Shown: piece after piece, positions 36,105 through 42,420 of the stretch
Position numbering within the stretch: position 1 is the first letter of the stretch
How the letters are laid out: each line of letters starts with the position of its first letter
Origin: Patescibacteria group bacterium
GTDB lineage: Bacteria; Patescibacteriota; Microgenomatia; UBA1400; JAHJAY01
Reading direction: 5' to 3'
NCBI GenBank assembly: GCA_018813815.1
Contig: JAHJAY010000019.1
Coordinates: forward strand, 1-45,315
Length of the DNA stretch: 45,315 nt
Made by a program: the position numbers and the translations under genes
The notes under the pieces: generated by a model
Databases searched by the model: none
Told to the model about the DNA's origin: nothing
The model's input: only the letters and a program-made list of their open reading frames with translations

Positions 36105-37104
36105 GAAGCTGGTGCGTAGTTTCAGCCATAGCTTCCGGACCAGCACTTTTATTAATAAAGCCCTGGGCGCCTGTTTTTCGGTATGTATCTTCGTAGTCAG
36201 CGGGATTGTCGTCAGGATCTAAATCACTCATGCCAATAATTATTGCCGGTGGAATTCCTAATTGTTGTTCAAGTTCGCGAATGGCAGTAGTACATTTATA
36301 GCCACTAAAATAGGTTGAATCCAAATCTAGGGCAGTGTCAGTATAAATAAGGTCATAGGTTTGACCACCTCTGAGGGCATTTAAAAAACTTTCGCAGGTT
36401 GGATAATGATGAAGATTTTTGCTTGCAAAAGATAGTAGAGTTTTAAGCCATTCCATTCTTGTTTCTGCAAAATCCTGATTGTCTTCAATAAAAGCGACTC
36501 TCATTTGTTGAGGGTCGCGGGCTTCGCCGCCGCGTTCCTGCGCTTGAGTGTTTTCAATTTCTTGTTGTAAAGCATTAACATCATCAACTATGTAGACCGC
36601 CCGGATTACTGGATACCTTGAACGGTCAATTGTTTGCCAGCCAAGAAATTCACCATCCTGCATAATCGGAATCTGCCAGGGGCCTTGAATTTGATCTTGA
36701 ATACCACCGGTGGCTCCAGAAAAAATAGCTTCTGCCGGCATTAATACACCTTGAAATAAAATCTGGCCTATCTGACTGCCAGCCGCATAAACAGCTAAAG
36801 CAGCTTCAGAGATGGCTGGAATTAGAGAATTTAAATCAGTTACCAATCTGTCTAAGGGCAATTGAGCTTCTAATTGATAATAAGTATATGCTTGTCCCAA
36901 TCTCGCGGTTTCACTCATTAACACCATGCCGTCTACGCCTTCAACTTGCTCAAATACCCAACCCGGGGGAAGTTCAGTAGCGCTGGCCTGTTCAATTGGT
37001 TGAGGCTTACTGCAGCCAGAAAGCAACACAGAAGCTACAAGTAAATTTAGACCAAGGGCTACGGTCAGCCCAGCCCTGCCAATGTTTCGTCCAAAATCTT
37101 TCAT
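36091..37104 (-). CDS. Lipoprotein with C-terminal response-regulator receiver domain
   Basis: The N-terminus has a basic start, a hydrophobic core and the lipobox LLSGC (Cys31), so export and lipidation are predicted. Residues ~45-195 form an unrecognised domain with alternating helices. Residues 201-335 form a receiver domain with its key residues: acid pair Glu207/Asp208, phospho-acceptor Asp256 (DLIYTDTAL), Ser293 (IIIGMSD) and Lys319 (GFINKSA). Receiver domains normally work in the cytoplasm, where phospho-donors exist, so this fusion is odd. Either the N-terminal segment is an anchor that leaves the receiver inside, or the receiver is used outside in another way. It is divergent from a winged-helix gene across a short region with three CTGACA half-sites. 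Confidence 0.72.
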   Translation of the reverse strand: MKDFGRNIGRAGLTVALGLNLLVASVLLSGCSKPQPIEQASATELPPGWVFEQVEGVDGMVLMSETARLGQAYTYYQLEAQLPLDRLVTDLNSLIPAISEAALAVYAAGSQIGQILFQGVLMPAEAIFSGATGGIQDQIQGPWQIPIMQDGEFLGWQTIDRSRYPVIRAVYIVDDVNALQQEIENTQAQERGGEARDPQQMRVAFIEDNQDFAETRMEWLKTLLSFASKNLHHYPTCESFLNALRGGQTYDLIYTDTALDLDSTYFSGYKCTTAIRELEQQLGIPPAIIIGMSDLDPDDNPADYEDTYRKTGAQGFINKSAGPEAMAETTHQLLNLP

Positions 37105-37151
37105 TGCTTGCTACTTTAGAAGATGTTTATCCGCCCTGCTTGATGTTCTAA

Positions 37152-37176
37152 CTGACATAAATTTGTCAGCCTGACA
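37152..37176. promoter_or_regulatory. Candidate operator: three CTGACA half-sites
   Basis: CTGACA at 37152-37157, its inverse TGTCAG at 37164-37169 and CTGACA again at 37171-37176 lie between the divergent receiver-lipoprotein and winged-helix genes. The middle site overlaps the -35 of the rightward promoter, so a bound protein could repress it. Confidence 0.45.
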
Positions 37177-37191
37177 GAAAAATGATAGAAT
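37163..37191 (+). promoter_or_regulatory. Promoter of the winged-helix gene
   Basis: TTGTCA (37163-37168), a 17-nt spacer and TAGAAT (37186-37191), the latter preceded by TGA to form an extended -10. Transcription would start at about 37198, downstream of the ATG at 37182, which rules that ATG out as the start. Confidence 0.6.
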
Positions 37192-37198
37192 CGTTCAT

Positions 37199-37223
37199 CC
37201 TGCCCAAAAGAGCAGGATTTTTT
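37199..37223 (+). promoter_or_regulatory. 5' leader hairpin holding the ribosome binding site
   Basis: CCTGC (37199-37203) pairs with GCAGG (37212-37216), followed by six T and then directly by ATG 37224. AGGA at 37214-37217, the only Shine-Dalgarno-like site, is inside the 3' arm, 6 nt from the ATG. The element looks like a terminator but sits at the very 5' end of the mRNA. Confidence 0.5.
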
Positions 37224-38348
37224 ATGAGCAAATTATTACCGCCAATTACGCCAGAGAGTTTTGAGAAAATGGTTAGCCAATGGGCGCGAATCGTTAAGTA
37301 CCGCGAGTCAGGGAGTATTTATTATTATTCTAAATCCGGACTACTTTACCGCTTGCGTCAGTTGTTTGCGGATGAAAAACTTTACAGCAAATACTTTGGT
37401 GGGAAAAAGATTCAAATTGTTGATTTAGAATCTGTGCTTATCGAAGATCAGGAAGACGTTGTGAGAGTTTTTGAAAAATCCAAATCAAATATTTTTTTTA
37501 TTTTGGCGGCTGATAAAATTTGGCGCGAACAACAAAACAAGCTATTGGATTATTTAGCTAACCTGGGAATTAATTTCAACATCTCCTTTTTATTATTTTT
37601 TCAAGCTGATTTTAACCATCCGGATATTGAGTCAATTTTTCAAACTAAAAATCTTTTTTTACAAAACTTGGTTTTTCATCCTTTGCCATCAAAAAAAGAC
37701 GGTCGCCAGCTTATTAGATATTTAGAAAATAAATGGCAGGTAAAAATTGATCAAAAAACCCAACAAATCATTGTTGATCAATGTGGTGGCTATCTTTGGT
37801 TGATTAAAGAAGCTGTTCGTTATTGGCGGGATAACAACCAGCTGTCTTTTGACCACGAAGATATGAACTTACGGCTTCAATTAATTTGGAAATACTTGTT
37901 GGATTCAGAAAAACAGGTTTTAGAAAAAGTAGTTTTAGGTAATAAAGATTTTAATTCTCTAGAAAAACACAGCTTTGAATTTTTACAAAAAACCGACTGG
38001 TTGCCGCTTTGGCCGCTTTTGGAAAAATTTATTCACCATCAACTTAAAAAAATTGATTTAAGAGTAACTGAAAACGGGCAGATTGTTTTAAAAGAAGTTT
38101 TGATAGACAGAATGTTTTCACCTAAAGAACGGCGAGTTTTAAAGTTTTTATTAAGTAAAAAAGACCGTTTGGTTTCCCGGGACGAAATAGCTCAAGCTGT
38201 TTTGGGTAATCAGTGGGAGAATAATTATTCTGATTGGGCAATTGACCAGACGATATCACGTTTACGCAAGAAATTAGCTGGTTTAAGTATTTCTCCGAAA
38301 ATTATCAAAACTATTCGTGGCAAAGGCCTTGTTTTTAAAGAAGGCTAA
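37224..38348 (+). CDS. Pseudo-ATPase with C-terminal OmpR-type winged helix
   Basis: Residues ~285-374 are an OmpR/PhoB-type DNA-binding winged helix: MFSPKERRVLKFLLSKKDRLVSRDEI, then AIDQTISRLRKKL as recognition helix and IKTIRGKGLVFK as the wing. The first ~280 residues resemble an AAA+/STAND ATPase module (hydrophobic strands FFILAAD and ISFLLFFQADF, a GGYLWLIKEAVRYW lid-like helix), but the expected P-loop position reads SIYYYSKSGLL and has no GxxxxGKS/T, so ATP use is doubtful. There is no receiver domain; one is encoded on the divergent lipoprotein. The start is ATG 37224, 14 codons inside the longest frame, because of the promoter position. It probably regulates its own region. Confidence 0.72.
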   Translation: MSKLLPPITPESFEKMVSQWARIVKYRESGSIYYYSKSGLLYRLRQLFADEKLYSKYFGGKKIQIVDLESVLIEDQEDVVRVFEKSKSNIFFILAADKIWREQQNKLLDYLANLGINFNISFLLFFQADFNHPDIESIFQTKNLFLQNLVFHPLPSKKDGRQLIRYLENKWQVKIDQKTQQIIVDQCGGYLWLIKEAVRYWRDNNQLSFDHEDMNLRLQLIWKYLLDSEKQVLEKVVLGNKDFNSLEKHSFEFLQKTDWLPLWPLLEKFIHHQLKKIDLRVTENGQIVLKEVLIDRMFSPKERRVLKFLLSKKDRLVSRDEIAQAVLGNQWENNYSDWAIDQTISRLRKKLAGLSISPKIIKTIRGKGLVFKEG

Positions 38349-38350
38349 AT

Positions 38351-39322
38351 ATGTTAGAGCGCAATGTTTTAAAGGAGGGAATTTTTTGGCAAGGTAGTTT
38401 TGCCCAAGCCATGCGGCAGGAAGAGGTTTTTCCAAAAGCTTCAGAAAAAGTGCTTGATTTGGTAGAAGGTTTATTAGTTAGCTGTGCTAGATTTTGGTGG
38501 CCGGTTTACAAAGATGGATCAATAGCGATAATAAGGGGCAGTGTGGTTAAAAATTTGATCAGGCCGTCAGAGGTTGGACCAAAATTGCCGGCCATGTTTC
38601 AGGCTTTTTACGACGGTTTAGATCCAGATTCGCTGGTTCAGAATCCGATTTGGCAAGAAGCTTTGGAAGAGGGAATAAAGGGTCAGGACTTAGACGTTCG
38701 CTTTCTTTTTCAACCAGGTAGAAACTTCAACAATATGGCTCGAGTATTTATTGATCGCTTGGGTTTGCCGGATATTGAAGGAAAAAAAGCAGTTTGGGAA
38801 TTGGAAAACATTACCATTAAACTGCAAGAAAATACAATTCCTGTTAAAGGGGGTAAAGAGAGACACAACTGGAAAGTTGAATTTTGGGAGCGCGATCAAG
38901 GGGAAGAAAAGTTAACTTTTTGGTTAGATATCGGCGAGCAGGCTTTTTGGGATTATGATAATGATGCGCGCTTAGGTTATGCTGCTACTTATCATGATTT
39001 AATGATGATTCTGGGGCTTACTTTGAATACAAACAATAGCTTGCTTTTGCAAATTGATCAATTGACGGCAGATGTTTTTAATACAAAGGATCGTCCCATG
39101 TCTAGTCTTACATCTGTTGGAATCCTATCCTGTTTAAGAGTTTTGGTTGGTCACTATCTTTGGGGAGTTCACGTAGATGATTATTTCTGGCAATTAGCGG
39201 GACGTTTTTTAACTGAATTTTCTTTGGGAAGAGAAGCTGAACATTTAAAATATCTTTTATTGTTGCACTTTTTAGATCCGGATAAGTTTGACGATCCAGA
39301 CAATTATGTTCCAATTAATTAA
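38351..39322 (+). CDS. Unrecognised cytoplasmic protein, perhaps nucleotidyltransferase-like
   Basis: It starts 2 nt after the winged-helix gene and is likely co-transcribed with it. No signal peptide or membrane segment. Residues 60-65 (IIRGSV) and ~108-116 (GQDLDVRFLF) recall the GS and DhD motifs of polymerase beta-type nucleotidyltransferases, but the ~45 residues between them are more than usual, so this is only a hint. The C-terminal third is helical, ending with LLLHFLDPDKFDDPDNY. I cannot assign a function. The pairing with a regulator suggests either a target or a partner of it. Confidence 0.55.
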   Translation: MLERNVLKEGIFWQGSFAQAMRQEEVFPKASEKVLDLVEGLLVSCARFWWPVYKDGSIAIIRGSVVKNLIRPSEVGPKLPAMFQAFYDGLDPDSLVQNPIWQEALEEGIKGQDLDVRFLFQPGRNFNNMARVFIDRLGLPDIEGKKAVWELENITIKLQENTIPVKGGKERHNWKVEFWERDQGEEKLTFWLDIGEQAFWDYDNDARLGYAATYHDLMMILGLTLNTNNSLLLQIDQLTADVFNTKDRPMSSLTSVGILSCLRVLVGHYLWGVHVDDYFWQLAGRFLTEFSLGREAEHLKYLLLLHFLDPDKFDDPDNYVPIN

Positions 39323-39326
39323 TTTG

Positions 39327-39335
39327 TGTTAAAAT
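39327..39335 (+). promoter_or_regulatory. Extended -10 promoter of tRNA-Ile
   Basis: TGTTAAAAT (TGn plus TAAAAT) ends 10 nt before the mature tRNA 5' end. No clear -35 is visible. Confidence 0.45.
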
Positions 39336-39345
39336 CGTTGATGTT

Positions 39346-39419
39346 GGGCCCGTAGCTCAGTTGGTTAGAGCGCAGTCCTGATAAGACTGAGGTCCTTGGT
39401 TCGACCCCAAGCGGGCCCA
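39346..39419 (+). tRNA. trnI: tRNA-Ile (GAT)
   Basis: A 74-nt cloverleaf: acceptor GGGCCCG with CGGGCCC, D stem GCTC/GAGC, anticodon stem CAGTC/GACTG with loop CTGATAA (anticodon GAT), T stem CTTGG/CCAAG with TTCGACC loop, discriminator A. The CCA end is not encoded (ACCC follows), so a CCA-adding enzyme is needed. It stands alone rather than in an rRNA spacer, where this isoacceptor often lies in other bacteria. Confidence 0.96.
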
Positions 39420-39423
39420 CCCG

Positions 39424-40404
39424 TTGAAAAAAGTTATTATACTTCTTTTAGTTTTTTTGGGAGTTGGTATTGGTTTGGCTTTGCGCTTTTGGCCGGAAAA
39501 TAAAGAAATGGTTTCACCGCTTGGCAAATTCCAGTCGCCTCAAGAAAAACCTTTACAAAAATACTCTTTTCCCAATCTAAATCAGCGCGGCGGTATCAGC
39601 AGTCAGATTGCCATAGGAGAAGCTTTAAAGCAGGAGGGAAAATTCACCAGTTATTTATTTTCCTATACTTCCGAAGGTCGAAAAATAACCGGTTTGTTCA
39701 ATCAGCCGGTCGGGGAAGGTAATTTCCCGGTTATTATTATGCTCCGCGGTTGGGTTGATCAAGAAGTTTACCAGACCGGCGTTGGTACACAGAGGGCCGG
39801 AGAAGTTTTTGCCCAGAATGGTTTTATTACTTTAGCGCCTGATTTTTTAGGTTATGCTGGTTCAGATAACCCACCGGATGATGTTTGGGAAGAACGCTTT
39901 TTAAAACCAGTGGCAGTTTTGGATTTATTGGCTTCGATTAAAAGTTTGCCTCAAGCCGATGTAAAAAAAATTGGGTTTTGGGGACACTCCAATGGTGGCA
40001 TGATTGCTTTAAGCGTTTTGGAAATAACAGGCGCTGATTATCCAACCGCTTTATGGGCGCCGGTTTCTAAACCTTTTCCTTACGACATTCTTTTTTATAC
40101 TGATGAATATGAAGACAAAGGCAAACTTTTGCGGGCTAAATTGGCTGACTTTGAAAAAGACTATGATGTTGACCAGTATTCTTTTGATCGGTATTTGGAT
40201 TGGTTAAAGGCGCCATTGCAAATCCATCAAGGCAAAGCAGATGATGCGGTGCCTTTAGAATGGACAAATGAATTGGTTGATCGCCTGGAAGAATTGAAAA
40301 TAGATGTAAATTATTATGTTTATCCCGGAGCTGACCACAATATGAGCGGTAGTTGGGATCAGGTGGTTAGCCGCGACTTGAATTTCTTCAGAGAAAAACT
40401 TTAG
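39424..40404 (+). CDS. Exported alpha/beta hydrolase (S9/dienelactone-hydrolase-like)
   Basis: A signal peptide or anchor (residues 1-22, KKVIILLLVFLGVGIGLAL) precedes an alpha/beta-hydrolase domain. The nucleophile elbow is GHSNGG (Ser ~188); the Asp is in GKADDAVPL (~272) and the His in GADHNM (~303), as in prolyl-oligopeptidase-type peptidases and related esterases. The substrate (peptide or ester) is open. The only plausible start for the signal peptide is TTG 39424, which lies 4 nt after the tRNA 3' end with no room for a Shine-Dalgarno site outside the tRNA. Confidence 0.8.
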   Translation: MKKVIILLLVFLGVGIGLALRFWPENKEMVSPLGKFQSPQEKPLQKYSFPNLNQRGGISSQIAIGEALKQEGKFTSYLFSYTSEGRKITGLFNQPVGEGNFPVIIMLRGWVDQEVYQTGVGTQRAGEVFAQNGFITLAPDFLGYAGSDNPPDDVWEERFLKPVAVLDLLASIKSLPQADVKKIGFWGHSNGGMIALSVLEITGADYPTALWAPVSKPFPYDILFYTDEYEDKGKLLRAKLADFEKDYDVDQYSFDRYLDWLKAPLQIHQGKADDAVPLEWTNELVDRLEELKIDVNYYVYPGADHNMSGSWDQVVSRDLNFFREKL

Positions 40405-40433
40405 TTGACATCTAAAAACAAATAGGTTACAAT
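40405..40433 (+). promoter_or_regulatory. Promoter and probable operator of the toxin-antitoxin pair
   Basis: TTGACA (40405-40410), 17-nt spacer, TACAAT (40428-40433): the best sigma-70 match in the window. A GTTACA direct repeat (GTTACAATTGTTACA, 40426-40440) containing the palindrome ACAATTGT covers the -10, and GGTAACA recurs at the ribosome binding site; this suggests autoregulation by the antitoxin. Confidence 0.65.
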
Positions 40434-40461
40434 TGTTACATAATAGTTTTTGGAGGTAACA

Positions 40462-40707
40462 ATGGATTTTATCAGTGTGGCTCAAACAGCTAAAATGCTT
40501 GGCGTGTCGCGCGTCCAGGTTTTTCGTAAAATCAAACAAGGCAAAATTAAGGCTCAAAAGGTCGGTCGGGCTTATGTAGTTGATAAAAACTCCTTAGGGC
40601 CAATTTTTGAACAAACGACTGATAGGGAAGTTAAATTAATTGATCAAGCGGTTGCAGGTACAATCTCTGAATACGGAGAAACATTAAGGCGGTTGGGGAG
40701 AGAGTAG
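40462..40707 (+). CDS. Antitoxin-like protein with excisionase-type helix-turn-helix
   Basis: An 81-residue protein. Residues 1-50 are a MerR/excisionase-type helix-turn-helix (SVAQTAKMLGVSRVQVFRKI, then KIKAQKVGRAYVVDK as the wing). The C-terminal ~30 residues (FEQTTDREVKLIDQAVAGTI) form an acidic helical tail that could cover the toxin. ATG 40462 is set by GGAGG at 40452-40456, 5 nt upstream; a TTG at 40450 is unlikely. The stop TAG is directly followed by the toxin ATG. Likely represses its own promoter and neutralises the Doc-type protein. Confidence 0.78.
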   Translation: MDFISVAQTAKMLGVSRVQVFRKIKQGKIKAQKVGRAYVVDKNSLGPIFEQTTDREVKLIDQAVAGTISEYGETLRRLGRE

Positions 40708-41166
40708 ATGACTCAAGTTTTAAAAATTACTGATGTTGAACGAGTTTGTTTTGGTTTAGCACGAAAGCTGATGAGTTGGCACGAGCCAATTCCGGATTTT
40801 AAAACTCGCCGGCCGGGTGTGTTGGAAAGTTGTCTTTTGTCACCCTTGGCCACTTGGGGCAAGAAAAGTCTTTACCCAAGCATTTATGACAAAGCGGCAA
40901 CTTTATTTTATCTTATGGTCAAAAATCATCCTTTTATTAATGGCAATAAAAGGGTAGCGGTTACCAGTCTTTTGACTTTTTTATATCTAAATAAAAAATG
41001 GTTAAAGGTCAGTCCCGAGCGGCTTTACAAAACTGCTTTTTGGGTGGCTGAATCAGATTCAGAATTCAAAACCGGTACGGTTATGGCGATAAAAGATTTT
41101 CTCAGAAAGAATACAGTTATTCGGAAGCAGGTGTGGTTTAGCCAAACATCAGCCATTCGGGCTTGA
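40708..41166 (+). CDS. Fic/Doc-family toxin
   Basis: The family motif HPFINGNKR is at residues ~73-81, with the upstream helices (SPLATWGKKSLYPSIYDKAATLFY) typical of the death-on-curing group, and a length of 152 residues that fits. The catalytic His and the anion-binding NKR are present; the metal-binding Asp/Glu is Asn here, a variant also seen in related proteins to my knowledge. Doc phosphorylates EF-Tu and other Fic proteins AMPylate their targets; which applies here is unknown. Directly follows the antitoxin and overlaps the thiol transporter gene by 29 bp tail to tail. Confidence 0.88.
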   Translation: MTQVLKITDVERVCFGLARKLMSWHEPIPDFKTRRPGVLESCLLSPLATWGKKSLYPSIYDKAATLFYLMVKNHPFINGNKRVAVTSLLTFLYLNKKWLKVSPERLYKTAFWVAESDSEFKTGTVMAIKDFLRKNTVIRKQVWFSQTSAIRA

Positions 41167-42355
41167 AGAGCATTAAAATTCCAATAATAATCATCAAAGA
41201 GCCGCCAATCAGACGAGAATAACGGGCATATTTTGTTTCAATACCAACCGCTTTTAAAGTAATCATCGCCACCCCAAAAACGACCAGATCATCCAGCATA
41301 AAAAACAAGATATAAAGCAAAAGATATAAATAGTATTGCCATGTTGGCAGGTGGTTAAGCGCGAGAACTTGGGTAAAGATGGCGGGTAGGCCGGCAGAGC
41401 AAACCAGTTCTACCAAATTAACTGCAAAAGCCAGCACAATTATTCCGCCTAATGCTAACCAGAAATGTTTTTGCTGAGTGATATTTTTTAGTTTGGCAAA
41501 GATTGTCCGGCGTTTTTCATTGCCGGTTATTTTGCAGGCCGCTTCTTTGTTAAGCCAATATTCGCGCAGACTATATCCGCCGGCCGTCAAGGCTACCAGG
41601 CCGATTATAATTCTGACCCAGATGACTAAGCCTAAAAATAAAAAGAAATTCAGCCAAGCCGCCATAAATAAAAAGTAAACTAAGCCAGAAACAACAATAA
41701 AAGCTGTGCCTAAAATCCACATTCGTTTCCGGTCTTTCATGCCTAAAAGCAGGCTGATTAAAAACAGTAATGCCCACATGGCACAAGGGTTAAAACCGTC
41801 AAGCAGGCCAATGACTATAGCTAGTAAAGGCAGAGAAAAATTTTTGGTTTTAATTTCCCCCAGCAGAGGGAGGGTCAGAGTGGGAGGGATAGAGATTTGG
41901 CGTTTTGAAGAATCAGATGTTTGCGGTTCTAACAAGCCACCAACCACATCCTGACAGCCGGTATTAATGGCACACAATAAAGCCTCTTCGATTTGTTTAC
42001 CGGTGGTTTGTTCATCCAAAAAACCGACAATATAATTTTCGCCAATAGCGGTAAAAGGTACCACGCCGGCGGGAATCGAAGCCTTATACTTTTGGATTAC
42101 TTGTTGCAGCAGCTTGATATTTTTTTGTTGGCTGATTTCAAAACTTTGCACTTCTACGCCGGGATATTTTTGGATAAGTTGATCCAGAAAAACCTCTTCT
42201 TTGACGCAATGCGGACAGGTTTTGGAATGGAAAAAGTAAATAATAACTGGCTTAGTTTGAGCTTTAATCGGGGAGCGCATGGGTAAACCAAAAACCATCA
42301 ACCATAAGCCGCCAATTACCAGCAGTGATAAACAAAGTTTTTTAATAATGCGCAT
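41138..42355 (-). CDS. Thioredoxin-CcdA (DsbD-like) thiol transporter
   Basis: A signal anchor (residues ~5-25) is followed by an external thioredoxin-like domain with CPHC (47-50) and the cis-Pro segment VVPFTA (Pro100), then a linker and a CcdA-type membrane domain with about six helices. The membrane domain keeps the paired cysteines, FNPCAMWA (Cys191) and VCSAGLP (Cys319). Such proteins carry electrons from cytoplasmic thioredoxin to exported thiols. Domain order (thioredoxin first) differs from Escherichia coli DsbD, where it is last. The linker holds a PPTLTLPLLGE peptide that looks like an inserted genomic repeat. The ATG lies 6 nt from an extended -10. Confidence 0.85.
   Translation of the reverse strand: MRIIKKLCLSLLVIGGLWLMVFGLPMRSPIKAQTKPVIIYFFHSKTCPHCVKEEVFLDQLIQKYPGVEVQSFEISQQKNIKLLQQVIQKYKASIPAGVVPFTAIGENYIVGFLDEQTTGKQIEEALLCAINTGCQDVVGGLLEPQTSDSSKRQISIPPTLTLPLLGEIKTKNFSLPLLAIVIGLLDGFNPCAMWALLFLISLLLGMKDRKRMWILGTAFIVVSGLVYFLFMAAWLNFFLFLGLVIWVRIIIGLVALTAGGYSLREYWLNKEAACKITGNEKRRTIFAKLKNITQQKHFWLALGGIIVLAFAVNLVELVCSAGLPAIFTQVLALNHLPTWQYYLYLLLYILFFMLDDLVVFGVAMITLKAVGIETKYARYSRLIGGSLMIIIGILMLFKPEWLMFG
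41850..41892 (-). repeat. Remnant of a PPTLTLP-type repeat within the thiol transporter gene
   Basis: On the minus strand this stretch reads as pyrimidine-rich CCCTCCCACTCTGACCCTCC followed by a GGGGG run and encodes IPPTLTLPLLGE. From general knowledge, peptides of the form PPTLTLP-x-KGGG come from short dispersed genomic repeats read in frame. Here it joins the thioredoxin and membrane domains. Confidence 0.5.
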
Positions 42356-42361
42356 TGCTAG

Positions 42362-42370
42362 ATTTTAGCA
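42362..42370 (-). promoter_or_regulatory. Extended -10 promoter of the thiol transporter gene (leaderless)
   Basis: On the minus strand TGCTAAAAT ends 6 nt before the ATG at 42355. The nonamer is identical to that before GTG 30875. Confidence 0.5.
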
Positions 42371-42383
42371 AAATTTTTCAAAC

Positions 42384-42412
42384 TTGACGATATAGATAAT
42401 AAGAACAATAAT
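42384..42412 (+). promoter_or_regulatory. Promoter of the large repeat protein (leaderless)
   Basis: TTGACG (42384-42389), 17-nt spacer and AATAAT (42407-42412), 8 nt before ATG 42421. No Shine-Dalgarno site is present. Confidence 0.5.
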
Positions 42413-42420
42413 GATTTTAC

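Noticed and set aside
37182-37223. ATG 37182 as the start of the winged-helix gene
   Set aside because: It overlaps the -10 element, lies before the probable transcription start, and the added residues come from the leader hairpin.
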